From Cyclina sinensis (Eukaryota; Mollusca; Bivalvia; Venerida; Veneridae), in assembly GCA_012932295.1 (NCBI GenBank), contig JAAONU010000001.1:58873693-58937692 (forward strand): DNA of 64,000 bases, given 5' to 3'. Both the position numbers and the translations under genes were made by a program. Positions 26,310-38,622 of the stretch are shown here, one piece after another (within the stretch, counting starts at the first letter, position 1; each line of letters begins with the position of its first letter). The notes under the pieces were generated by a model. It searched no databases. It was given only the letters and a program-made list of their open reading frames with translations, and had not been told where the DNA came from.

Positions 26310-29300
26310 GTATATTTGTATTTACGTCTTCAACTCCATGTTTCAGATTTTTAAGTAATTTGTTTTACTGAGTTTGGCAGACTGATCGGGGCATACACAT
26401 TTGTAAGTCAGTGTCTGCTTAGACTATCTAGTAGCTTCTCACACATTTAACTTTTACCTTTATCTTGTCTACATTTATTTTCGATTTCAAACTCAGAATT
26501 CAGGAGATTCGAACATAGAACATTTCGCCCCATCAGTGTCTTTGTAGCTCACATACTTTACCCTAACCCTGCTAAATTTCTGAAATGAGCTCGTGCGGTA
26601 TCCATAAATTTCGACAGACCAGTTCATAGAAATACGGGTTTTAGCTGAGTTTTTACCGACTGAATAGCGAATATTGCAAACAATAGTTTGTAGATTTATC
26701 TTGGTCTGTAGAGGTTGTAATTACTTTGGACAAAACAAGTACCGACAGAAATGCGTCTAATCCGACAGCTTATTTACGACCGCAATTAACCATTCGCACT
26801 TGTTGCAGTTCGCATTAAAATGGCATCTAGTTATAAGTAAAGGCAAACAAATTTTATTGCTGGTAAACAAACTTAGTATTTGTTCTATGCTCGCACTTAT
26901 TAATCCGAACAATTTAAATTTGTACCTTTCTGTTGTTCATATACGTACTTAAAATCAGAGCGCTTCTTTCGAGATAACACAAGAACTCACAAGGACTATT
27001 AAACAATCCTTTTTAATGTGAGTACGAGTGTAAAATGTCAGATGTACGATATTTCAACAATTCACATTGAATGATTTGTAAGTAGGAAATGTACTTTTTC
27101 TGATAGCTTAATTAAAATAAATTTGTTAACCTGTGAACAAACAATAACCTTAGTGCTTATGTGGGCAAAGGAATGAAAGTTCAAGTTAGATATCCTTACA
27201 GAACTTCATATTATCCTAGATTAGGCCACCTTTCCTTTTCCTGACTAGTTTGTCTTATTATACCCCCACCACAAAATGTGTGGGGGGGGGTGCTATTATG
27301 GATTCTCTTTGTCACGTCCGTCCGTCGGTCGGTCGGTCCGTCCGTCCGTCCGTCGGTCCGTCCGTCTCCATTATCGTGTCCGCTCTATAAATCCTATACC
27401 AACTGAAGGGTTTTCAAACTTGGCTGAAATGTTCACCTCAACAAGGGGATGTGCAGAACCCATGTTGTCCATGTGTCAGCTCAAGGTCAAGGTCACAATT
27501 GAGGTCAAATATCAAACTATCAAATATTAGACATTATGTCGTGTCCGCTCTGTAAGTCCTACACTAATTGAAAGATTTTCTTTAATCTTGGCTCAAATGT
27601 TCACCTCAACAAGATGATGTGCAGAACCCATGTTACCCTTTTGCCGGCTTAAGGTCAAGGTCACACTTGAAGGTCAAAAACTGACTTAGAAAATATTCTT
27701 AAATTTTAACATGTATTTGAATATTTCTGAAACTAGCACAGGTATTTGCTTGAAACTTAAAAGATATATGAAGTATCACAAGAAAGATATGCAGGTCAAG
27801 TTTCATAACTCTGTATTGCATTTTGACAAAGTTATGCCCCTTTTTAAGTCTTCAAATTTACATACAATCAAATATTAGCCAATATGTCGTGTCCGCTCTA
27901 TAAATCCTATAATAATGGAAGAATTTTCTTCAAACTTTACTCAAATGTTCAACTCAACAAGGTTATGTGCAGAACCCATGTTACCCTTTTGCCGGCTTAA
28001 GGTCAAGGTCACACTTGAAGGTCAAAATTGACTTAGAAAATGTTCTTAAATTTTAACATGTACTTGAATATTTCTGAAACTAGCACAGGTATTTGCTTGA
28101 AACTTAAAAGATATATGAAGTATCACAAGTAAGATATGCAGGTCAAGTTTCATAACTCTGTTTTGCATTTTGACAAAGTTATGCCCCTTTTTAAGTCTTT
28201 TAATTTACTTACAATCAATACTAGACAATATGTCGTGTCCGATCTATAAATTCTATACTAATGGAAGGATTTTCTTCAAACTTGACTCAAATGTTCACCC
28301 CAACTGGGCAATGTGCAGAACCCATCTTACCCTTGTGCCAGCTTAGGGTCAAGGCCACACTTGAAGGTCAAAAATTGACTTAGAAAATGTTCTGAAATTT
28401 TAACATGTACTTGAATATTTCTAAAAATAGAACAGATAATCATTTGAAACTTCAAATATATACGAAGTGTCGCAAGTAAGATATGCAGGTCAAGTTTCAT
28501 AACTAAAAAAAGTTGGGGGGGGATAACTTTGTATTGTATTTTGACAAAGTTAAGTCCATTTTTATGTCTTTAAATTTATTTACTATAATATTTCTAAAAC
28601 CAGAACAGATATTTACTTGAAACTTAAAATTTATATAAATGGTTACAAGCAAGCTCAGATGACGAAAATTCTACAATTCCATTGAATTATGACACAAGTT
28701 ATGCCCCTTTTAGGCTTAGAAAATGTTCTGTTATAACCATTAATACTTAAATGTTTCTGAAACTAGAACAGATATTCACGAAAATGAAAGGTTATTTGTA
28801 ACTGTTTCGAACATGATTTGACAATATATATTTATACTATTACCTGTACAATTTGTTTGTTTTTTTCACCAGAGATAATTTCTTTTTATGTATATGTATT
28901 TGTGCCACTAAAGTTATTCCCTTAACCACCTTTCCATGTCGTCTTCTGTCAAGGACATTGGTGAGGGTATGAATCGCATTCAGCGATAGTTCTAGTTTAT
29001 TCTACATCCAATGGGGAACAACTATATGAGCCTGTGACTGATTCCCGGCTTCAGTTTAGCAATTTCGCCGAGAGCCAGGAAATTCGAAATGTTAATGAAG
29101 GCCGTCTTAACTTTGGTATGCTAACTGAAAACTTATGATTATATGAGGACATAACTGATTTAGGAAATACCTACTTCAGTGGTGTTAACCCAAAAGTCTT
29201 TGAACAAGGGCCATTGCTCCAAATTCTACAATATTGATGAGCCACTGGATACATGCGGCGTTCTTACTGTTAAGAACAAGACAAAAGAACGCTGCCAAAT

Positions 29301-32300
29301 ACCTTTCAAGTATTTTAAACTTTTACGGCTATGGCAATATAAAAGAAAAATGTTTTATTTTATAACTTCATATGTCGTCAACTAATCTGTCAAAAGAAAT
29401 ACAAGTTAACATCATGTGTTAGTAACATTTTAAAGAATCTTGGACAATTGCAGCCTACAGTAGCACATGTACTTCAACATGATTTAAAATGTATAGAAAT
29501 ACAATATCTTCGAAGTAAATTTTGATACTGATTTTTTGTCGCTATATTCCTCGATTTTAAGCTGTAGCAAAACGTCATAGAAATTTGACATCACTTCTAA
29601 CAACGACAAAACAGTTTCTTTGACCGCCAACATTTTATTTGTTTTCCATGTCATCACATGAATTCACTGATTTGAAACTTTGTCACCATTAAGATATTAC
29701 TTAAGATATTTCAATGTCTATAAACGTTTACAAAAACTTGTATGTGCTACTGTTTTATGGCAAGGTTTAATTTCGAATTTCAAAACAATTTTGGAGTTTT
29801 TTCTCTATGGCTATAAAAGCGTTTGGGGTAGATATTCTTCAGTTAAGCCGGTGTATTATTTAAGACTATTTAGAGCCGATATTTTATGTTTTCATAAGTT
29901 TTTTTCCTTCTAAAAATGAGCTCATCCACCCATACATTTTAACACAGTTTGGTTAATTTATTTTACATCCAATAGGAAAGAACTTATTTGAGGCTTAAAC
30001 TGCTTCCTGGATTTAGCTCAGAACTTGCGCCGCTGACAGTCAAGAATTCGGAACGTCTCACCGCAATTTTTCTAACCATCGTCCTGCAAATTGGGAATCC
30101 GTTGTCCTACATTATAGCCATTGTCCTCTAAAAAAGTTAAAAATAAAGATTTCGAATAGATAAGTTGCTACGACATAATTTGATGAAACTAACAGACAAT
30201 ATTTCCAAATTCTGATTCAGAGATATTAACTTATTCAGTAAGTAAAGACCAGAATAAAATTTAGAGTACTGTAGACATTAAGAAGCACACCAGGAGTTGT
30301 AATCCAAAATCATGGTCGGGACAAAGTTACAACAAAGATAAATACTCACTATAGCTTAACTGTCACTTAAAAATGTATTACCAACAAAGCTTTCGACATA
30401 TTTACCGTTTTAGTTTGTTTCCACTTTTGCACCATACTGTCACGAAAGACCTCATATTTCAAACTAGACGTGACACTTATGGTGGTATTTGTAAGAAATT
30501 CGCAAGTGTTTTGTTTAAACGGAAGCTCATGCATTCGCTAAATGCATTCTTGTTAAAACAATTAGGCATTTATTTTAAGAAAAAAATGTGTTTCTATTTT
30601 AAGAAAACGCCTGCTTTAAGAATAATAATTACAAGTTATATACATACACATTTACTTGCGCAAATACCTGTGTTTATGTAAATAACAGTCTCTATATTAT
30701 GTTAGCGATTTCTTTGACATTATGATACACAGTAATTGCACGTTGTAGGTGGGCACAGTTTGATCGGGATCATTTGCAGTCTCAAGTTCGGGATAACTTT
30801 TCCTTGCTTTTTCGTATTCTCTTTAACTATCTCTCTGATTTTTGAGAATCTTGGCATTGATAATGTTTGCTCGAAGTCCTTGGCCGGAGGTATTGTTATA
30901 TTCCGATTTCTGAATAAACTTTGAAAATTGTAACACTATTAAACACTCGCCTCTGACGACATTTTGAAATAAAAAGAAACAAAAACGAAAACTAATCCAC
31001 TTGTCCATAAAAATACTTAAAAAGATGTCCCGTGTTTTGCCCTGTGAATACTATGTCATTCGAATTAGAAAAAATGTTAGAAAATTTGGCCTCTTTCTCT
31101 ACAGTTTGAGCTGAAGTTTGTCATTGAAATCGTAGGACAAGTATTAATTTTTACCTGCTGAAGAAAACGTGCTTTTGGGGGTTTTCAGAGAGAGAAAAAA
31201 ACTTTTCTTTTATTTCGGCTGTCTTTTTTTATTTTTGACCTTTTCTAGACATTTAATTTTGACCAAAATTATTTTGTGTTCTTTACCGTTTTACAGATAC
31301 GTTTAAACTTTTGTTCAGAAATAAGTCTTCCGTATATCTTCAGGTGTGCTATTTTCTGAAGTTAAAAAATGTGTACAGTTTTGTTCACATTGTAATTATA
31401 GATGCTAGACAATACAGGACTGCCATTTGCTTACGTATGACTCAGGATTTTGACATGTATTACACTTAATTCCGTTTTAATGTATTACATTTTCATTTCT
31501 TATAATGTTTGGCATTTTCATTTTTTTAATAGCATTTTCTTTTCGTTTCATTTGACTGTTAAGCGTTTTCATTTCGTTTGCCTGTATAACATTTTCATTT
31601 CATTTGACTGTTAATCGTTTTCATTTCATTGGACTGTATAGCGTTTTTATTTCATTTGACCGTATAACATTTTCATTTCGTTTGACTGTATAGCAATTTC
31701 ATTTCTCTGACGGTTGCCGTTTCATTTCTTTGTATAGCGTTTTCATTTCGTTTGAATGAAAAGCGTTTTCCATTCATTTGAATGAATAGCCTTTTCATTA
31801 TATTTGAATGAATAGCGTTTTCATTTCATTTGAATATATAGCGATTATTTTTTCAATCATTTGAATTTAAAACGTTTTCAAATTTATCTGAATGTATAAC
31901 GTTTTCAATTATTTGAATGCATAGCGTTTTCAATCAATTGACTGTATAGCGTTTAATCAATTGACTGTGTAGCGTTTTCAATCAACTGAAGATATAGCGT
32001 TTTCAATCATTTGACTGTATAGCGTATTCAATCATTTTATGTAAAACGGTTTCATTTCATTAGAATGTATTATATTTTCATTCTAGGGAAACCCGACGAC
32101 AAGCCGTGGCTAGCAGTGTTCGCCGCTTGGGGTGGAGCAAGCCCGTGTCAAGGAAAGCTCGTGCGCGGTGTTTGTGTTTTTGGTGTCGGGGATTTAAAAA
32201 GCCTTGTCGCTAAAAATTACATGTTCGCAAATAAATTCTATATTGATTATCAGCCATATGCGTTGGATTGTATAGAGGAGTGGTATTTCAACAAGACAGC

Positions 32301-32376
32301 AGAAGGCAGCTTGAAGTCACTAAATATATCATTCTATGAATCACTTCCCTTTATAAAGCGAACAGCTGGAAGATAA
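25229..32376 (+). CDS. Core-2/I-branching beta-1,6-N-acetylglucosaminyltransferase-like (GCNT family), 2 exons
   Basis: Predicted to transfer GlcNAc in beta-1,6 linkage to make branched (core 2 or I-type) glycans in the Golgi. Joining 25229-26309 to 32087-32376 gives 456 aa, close to the ~430-440 of vertebrate GCNTs. Type II topology: a basic N-terminus (MRRHFRRR) precedes a membrane segment at residues 9-24, then a stem with N-glycosylation sequons. The Branch domain starts near 135 and has YSILLYKD, LLRAIYAPQN (from 153), QADLNCMENLL, YFINLPSQEFPLKTN and SPDEYYWATL; E340 in SPDE corresponds to the catalytic glutamate of mammalian C2GnT1. C381 and C390 match the conserved late disulfide pair. 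The usual INLCG cysteine is Pro. The start is chosen at 25229 because a strong acceptor (TTTTTGCAG, ending 25209) sits just upstream. The frame is also open back to an ATG at 25076, giving 507 aa with an extra hydrophobic segment. Exact acceptor specificity is unknown. Confidence 0.93.
27259..28770 (+). mobile_element. Core-repeat element copy 4 (347-bp units), in the GCNT intron
   Basis: Starts TATACCCCCACC with a hairpin partner GTGGGGGGGGG, then (GTCC/GTCG)n at about 27317-27367. Tandem units follow, with GTCGTGTCCGCTC-type landmarks at 27537, 27883 and 28231, a period near 347 bp. Units contain AAGGTCAAGGTCACA and CAAAGTTATGCCCC. The 3' end decays without a clear terminal hairpin, so the right limit is approximate. 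Confidence 0.75.
29005..30055 (+). repeat. Duplicated segment copy B with ~100-bp flanking direct repeats
   Basis: The core 29112-29892 matches copy A at 20310-21185. It is bracketed by two related stretches of about 100 bp (29000-29105 and 29945-30055), both beginning TTTATT(C/T)TACATCCAAT and sharing GCCG(A/C)... GTCAAGAATTCGGAA-like endings. The arrangement resembles an LTR-like or tandemly duplicated context, but no retroelement protein is visible. It lies in the GCNT intron. Confidence 0.65.
31450..32080 (+). repeat. ~27-bp T-rich minisatellite abutting GCNT exon 2
   Basis: About 20 degenerate units of the type AGCGTTTTCATTTCATTTG followed by ACTGTAT run without break to the 3' splice site. 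The last units (TATTATATTTTCATTCTAG) form the polypyrimidine tract and AG themselves. Confidence 0.88.
32087..32376 (+). CDS. GCNT-like, coding exon 2 (C-terminal)
   Basis: The acceptor is TTTTCATTCTAG|GGAAACCC. The split codon rejoins as GGG (Gly 361) and continues into FAAWGGASPCQG and VCVFGVGDL, the conserved C-terminal block of the family, then NKFYIDYQPYALDCIEEWYF. The stop TAA is at 32374-32376. No convincing AATAAA was seen within 1 kb downstream; the first clear one is at 33744. Confidence 0.92.
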
Positions 32377-35300
32377 TGGTACGGAAATATGTATTTTGTT
32401 AAAGAAAGATAAATTGGCGAATGTGACATTTGGGAAAGAAACCCACTAAAATTTAAAACAATATACGAGAAAAAAAAAAAAAAAAAAACAATTTGCCCTA
32501 AAAGGAAGGGGAATTAGCAAATAGCATTCCTAAGAAAATAGTTGTTTTTGAGCATGAATGACATATAAATAACTGGTACTTGATCAACAACTGCTTGAAC
32601 TTTAGTGGTCTTACATATATTAACTCCGAAACGCCTAATATATAAAATGTGTGAAAGTCATTTAGCTCTTAGGTGTAACACCACTAAATTCATATCGCCA
32701 GTCAGTAATACGAAGAGTTTGGAAGGGTGACTCTGGCCTAATCATTAGGCCCTAATGGGAACAGTGCAATCTGGGAAAAAGTAATTATGAACAATTCTAA
32801 TTTATATATGTATTCAGGATGTTTTTTCACTTCTGAGTTTAGTTCTATTGTTAAAAAAGGAGGTGTTTTATATCTAACCTTTTGGAATGTTATTTTATCC
32901 TTGATAAAGCGATGTTTTTAGGAATGTGTGACCTTCATAGAGAAAAACATCTATACAATAGTAGAATAATTACCAGACAAACATTTTTAACAATGAATTA
33001 TTGTTTCTTATATTTTCTGTAATATTTGCAATATTTGTGACGATCAATTTTTTAATAAGCAAACAATAACATATGCTCTCTATAGATACCGTTTGCGCAA
33101 CTCAATCAAAATTCTCCTCTTATTCTCTCCGGAACAATCACGGAAGATTCCGGAGATGGCCGAGTTGCACGATAATGAAATTCTCCTCAATCTTGAGTTT
33201 TGATAACTGACGTTAAAAGTAAGATAAATAAGAAGAAAGAGTAACAGACAAACATTTACTTTGCAACTGATAATTTTAAAATTCAATACTGCGGTACGAC
33301 ATAACATTTATTAGAAACTATATATAAAATACAGCAAGTAGATCATAGATGTTTCTAGACATTTATATGGATATAATTAGCTAGATCCTCTCTATTGTTA
33401 TAATTCATTCGCCAAAGAATGTTTTTATGAAATGGACAAAAACCTGTAGCTTAAAGGTTAATGGAAACTGTTTTTGTCTATAAGATTTATTAGTTGGCTG
33501 TTTTCTGCTCCCTTATTTATATTGTATTTTTTGTAACAAATCTGCGGTCAAGAGCCGTGTCCAGAAATCTGGTTTGTGAAATATATTTACGAATAAACTA
33601 ATAAATCAACACGAACTGAAGAAGACGTTATCTTATTTGTATTCAGACAACTTTGGACATAGGCAATTTGTATTAGGTGTTTGATGAATGGCCTATGTGT
33701 AGGAAAAATATTGCGGTGAAAATAACAATCTTCAGTAATCTTTAATAAAATCAAAGCGAGTAAATCTACTGTAAGATGCAAACCATGACTGAATCTGTAA
33801 CACGTAAAAGCTACGTTTTTGGGACAGATCTTTTTCTGTCTTTCTTTTTTTGTAGATTCACAAAAGATGTGATATTACATAACATAATACCATCTTATCG
33901 TGACAATTCGTAAACTTGAGGACGCGACATGACTGTCCTTTTCTCTACAAAATATTCATTATTTTATTATTATTTTCCATGATGATGATGATGATGATGA
34001 TTATTGAATATGTCTCACAGGGCCGATCCTGCATTATATAGTTGATCAAATTATAATATAATTAATTAAATTAATTAATTAATTATGATTTCTTTCATTC
34101 TAAATGCGTCTCTAAAAACTGCAGCACATAGGTTTTATAATCTGAAGCTTATATATATATATTTGCATTAATCAACTTGTCAGACCGGTAGACTTACACT
34201 GAGAAAATGCATTCCAGAGCAAAAAAGTATATTTTTCAATGTTTTATTAAATGAAAATATAAAAAAGAAGGTGACTTTTAATATAAACGAATGGAGGTAA
34301 AACATCAGGGAAACAACAAACATAGAAGAGAAACGAATGAAAGAAAAAGAAAAAAAGTACCGTTTCATATAGCTTATAAAGTTTCGAATAATTCGGCACT
34401 GACATCTAGCGCTCCCTTTTTTCCCATTTGTTGACTTTGCGTTTTTCGGAACACTTCGCTGACCTTCGGAAGTCTAGTACCAGCTGGTTATCAGGACAAA
34501 ATCGAGGTGTGCTATGTGATATTCAGAAGTCAATGCACTTCTGTGTCTGAAGTGATCTTATTTATTACATTTTTATTATTTGATATCTTATAAACTTGTG
34601 ATAACGCACAATTTCGAGAGTATTCGGGTGACCTCCCATGTTGATTTGATTAAATGCCATGGATACAACTTTTGTATGGTTAAAATGTATAAATTGTAGA
34701 CTTTACAGGAAAGGAGTAATTTTTTTTCGTGGGGTGGGCTATTTTGATTTCAATACATTTTTCAACACTTTCTTATTCCTGAGCCCAAAAAATATCTGTA
34801 ATTCTTTCAGTAAGAATAAATAAGAAGATTTCATAAGTTCGAAATTATACAGCTTCCGTGCAAAGCATTTTCATCTTATCTCAGGGATTTTGTAAATTCA
34901 TGATAAGGGAAGTAACTCTGCTTTGAGTTTGGATGTTTGCTTTCAATGGTTATAGTTTATTACAGGAGGGTATAAAACTGCTAACGACAGTACGAGGAGA
35001 AATATTAGCAGTAAAGAAGAGTTGGGAACCAACTTCCTACACTCCTTTGTTTTCTCAGGGTCTTTCTAATAGACTTTTATTTGAAAGACCCTGGTTTTTC
35101 AGGCATTGTAAAGACGTTGGTGGACCTTATTCAGTTCAAGTAATTTGGATTAAAATTTCATCTGAAAATCACGGAAAAGCTACAGGGCAAGCTTGAAACA
35201 TGAAAGGAGCATCGTAACAGATAACTGCTCATTTACTACACGATCAATGTTATGTGTTATGCTCGATACTGCTTTCAGTTTATTTACCAGACTTTCAATT

Positions 35301-35563
35301 TTTATGTGATTTCCAGGAAGCCTGGCGTAAAAAAGGTTTAGTGTAAAATATAAATATTACTCTATGCATTTAGAAATCCTAAATACACACAGTGTACATT
35401 ATTGTCTTAGCTAGCTGGAGTCATATTTTGTACACAAGTTTGTAGGGCTTTGCCCAATGCCTATCATTATCATAATTTTATAATAGCCAATCATAATGAG
35501 TGTGTTTCATGAAACTTTCGGTAAGGGTCGTAAAATGGTCGCTATCGATGATGCGGTAAAAAG
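32377..35563. other. Intergenic after the glycosyltransferase
   Basis: Holds the 3' untranslated region (end not placed), an A-run near 32470-32488, (GAT)n at about 33980-34002, AATTAATT-rich sequence near 34060-34085 and a small hairpin CAGGGTCTTT / AAAGACCCTG near 35056-35093. No further gene recognised. Confidence 0.5.
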
Positions 35564-35703
35564 CACAGGAGCTTGAAATTGTATTTTTAGTCATTCAAGA
35601 GTCGAAACTGATAATCTACTTTCTTTGTTTCTATATATAAAACAGCTAGAAATACAGTTTCGAAGGATTGAAGGACAAAAAAACACAATTTCAAGCTCCT
35701 GTG
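35564..35703. repeat. 140-bp hairpin with 19-bp perfect terminal arms
   Basis: CACAGGAGCTTGAAATTGT (35564-35582) pairs exactly with 35685-35703. Further inward, GTCGAAACTG-type sequence pairs with CAGTTTCGAA, so the stem is long and interrupted. MITE-like; no target duplication was recognised. Confidence 0.82.
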
Positions 35704-38315
35704 GTAGAAAGGTGTTTGACAAAATTAAGATTGCCGTCGTTTAAACCTCTACAAATGTTTATGTTTTAACTTCTACCCTGCCTCGTGGAAATTAAAGCGA
35801 TCTCAAATAACATACACTTCACATTCGAAAATACGCTTTGCGACGTATGTTTACATTTTCCATTTAGAACGCGGACAAGCCATATAACGTTCGGAGCGCT
35901 TCGACAATAAGGTGTGACGCCACCAAAAACATTCCTTATTTTATAAAAAAAAAATTCACTCAGTTCACAGAGCTATAATACGTAGCAAAACCCGTTTTTA
36001 ATGGCTTTAACTTACGAACTCTTTTAAATCTGCAAGAAAAGAAAATTTGGGGGTCATGTTTCAAAAGATATTTCTACTCGTGTGAACTTACCCATAAAAT
36101 TAAGAAAAATCTCTGTCAATTTTCAGAGATCTGTGTATGAGTAACAATTTCCTATTATAAATTCTAATCTTAACGTATATAAGTATAAGATTGCTTCTGC
36201 ACTATCAGAAAAAGTCAAGCAAAATGTTTCCAGCCAAAACACATGCACATATTTGGGGAAAAACAACCAAAACAATTTACTCTAGCCACCATTATGCGGA
36301 TTAGTGATTTAGTGGTTTCGTACCATTACGGTGATGATGATATTGTATGTTTTGCGTTTTTATTAGCGCTATGTGATTGGTTCGTAAGGCTGTTGATAAG
36401 AGCAAGTTTTAGAGCCTCGTCGTCAGATCCTGATAGTGGATTTCACGGGTCTTTTAAAATGTTTCCCCAAAGGGTATCCTCAACTGTTACAAATGCGACT
36501 GGTAAAGAAAATCTTAAAATAAGCAGGTTTTGAATAAGTCTGAAGCTCTTTAAATTTTAAAGGGGAAACAAGCTATGTAAAAGTCTAGTGTACTGGCTGT
36601 TAACATAAATGTTTGAATGAGAAACCGGTTTGCTTTAATTAAGGCCCTGATTTCGTACAAATTCTGGCTCACCATATATTTTTAGAGGTCGGAAAATCAT
36701 AAAATAACATTTTAAAAAACCAACTAAAACTAGGTAACTTTGAGATAATTTTGTTTGAATCTCTGGACAGTTAAGCCACGATTACATCCCCTACACAGGC
36801 TAATAAATGAATTATTTAGGTCAAGGCTTAATCAGTATTATATGTCCACTATCCGCTGATCCTCATAGAAATATCTATACTGTTATTCTAGTTCAAAGTT
36901 CTATCTGATTTGTATCCACTGGCCACGAAAGAAAATACCAATTCAGATCTATTAGTACAAGGCCCTTTATATACAAGGCGTTTTATGGTCTAGATTTGTT
37001 AATCGTCAAAAAAATATCCATACAGATATACTTGTCCAAACCGTATGTAGTCTAGCTCCACTGATCCTCAAAAAATACCCATACAGATGTTCCAGGCCAA
37101 AGCCTTTAAATACGTGGTCTGGATCCCGTTGATCCTCACAGAAATAAGGTTACATATTTTCTAATTCTATGTTTTATAGTTATAGTCCGGTTATTCATCA
37201 ATAAGAGCAGGCAAACATAAGCCTCACACCGAAAATTTAAAGAAGTAACATGTGACATCGAGTAGTTCAGAGAGGGGATAACTCCTTTAAACTTATATTC
37301 AAGGAAAGGGAAGTAACTCATCAATAAGTAAACTCCTAGAAAATTGAGCCGAGATATTTTTTGTTGTGTGTCGATAGTGAAGTTTTTGTATCTGATGTTA
37401 ACCCTCTACTTCAGGGAGTTTACATTCTTACTAGCCCTGAAAAAATGTGTCAGTTAAGATCAAACTCAAACAAAAGGAAATGAACTTCTGTGATAATAAT
37501 GATAGTAAGAGACTGATAGAGTTGATTGATTGATCGATTGATTGATTGATTTTTTTATTTGAAGCAAATAATTTTTAGATATTTAGTAGTATTTCAAGTC
37601 AATATGGACTTTTAAGAAACTGTGTGCTTGCAGTACCGCCATTATGCCGAAAGGGGACTGTTTCCATGAATGCTAATATATGACTAGTGGACTGTTTAAG
37701 TACAGAAACAAATGCGTATGGCGAGAAATGTGCTATGGCTTAAAAATACCTGAATTAAGCCATGCTCGACATGAAAAACCGTTATTGAATTTAACTTAAA
37801 GACAAATTGAGAGAGTACGCTATCAAAACTATTGTATCGACTTCTTATTATATGCAAAGTTACAGTGATTTTGCAATGATCCGTCGAAATACTAATCTAT
37901 CAAGCGGAAGATTGCTCTTGTTACCTATATATTCTATACATTTCAAGTCTATAAATAGATTTCAACACTATTACAACGCTATTACAATTTATTCGTTCTA
38001 TATAATACAAGACAGAAAAACATCGATACCCATTTTCGGATTTCGTTCACTCGTGTCGGCTAGCAAACCTGGGGCAATTGTTATCATCCCCCATGCTCGG
38101 TCATGCAGTGATATATAGTGTAAATTGTAAAGAATTTTTCTACACATTTTTTGACAGATTATCAGTTTAAAACCTTGGGAAAATGTACTATAAACTAACT
38201 GGCCTCAGTGTGAATTAAAGCTAGGATAGTGTTTGTTATCAGTGTTTTCATTTTCGACCTGGAGTGGTACTTGTTATTTTGTGAGGACTTAACCAGTTAA
38301 CTTTTACCGACGGAA
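35704..38315. other. Intergenic upstream of the claudin-like gene
   Basis: Includes degenerate tandem copies of a roughly 65-bp unit at 36840-37145 (landmark CCACTGATCCTCAAAAAATA with CATACAGAT) and (GATT)n at about 37521-37552. Open frames at 36243-36533 and 37807-38118 show no family match. The 5' untranslated region of the claudin-like gene should begin in the last few hundred bases; no clear TATA box was seen. Confidence 0.5.
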
Positions 38316-38622
38316 ATGGGCTGGTCGACGACAGTTGTCGCCGGAATCTGGGCCACATGTGTAGCTGCCCTTTTCATGGCCGTCGGATTCTCTATACCTT
38401 TCTGGTTGAGTTTCCAATTAGAGACTCAAAGTACTGGGACCAGTGAAAAGGAAACGGTCAATGCCTATATAGGAGTATGGTACGTCATGGCTTGTATAAA
38501 GGGCGAGGCAGACTCCTGTAAGACGGATGCACTCGAACCGGACTTCAGTAACAGCAATAATGATGACACAATTTCCGGTGACACACAGGAAGCGATAGTA
38601 GCAAGTGCTGTCTTGGTTTTGG
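38316..38622 (+). CDS. Claudin-like, exon 1
   Basis: Encodes residues 1-102 plus one base of codon 103: TM1 and the first extracellular loop. The donor is TTTTGG|GTGAGT, phase 1. Confidence 0.9.

Noticed and set aside
36243..36533. 96-codon frame with a hydrophobic stretch
   Set aside because: No family similarity recognised and AT-rich codon use like intergenic DNA.
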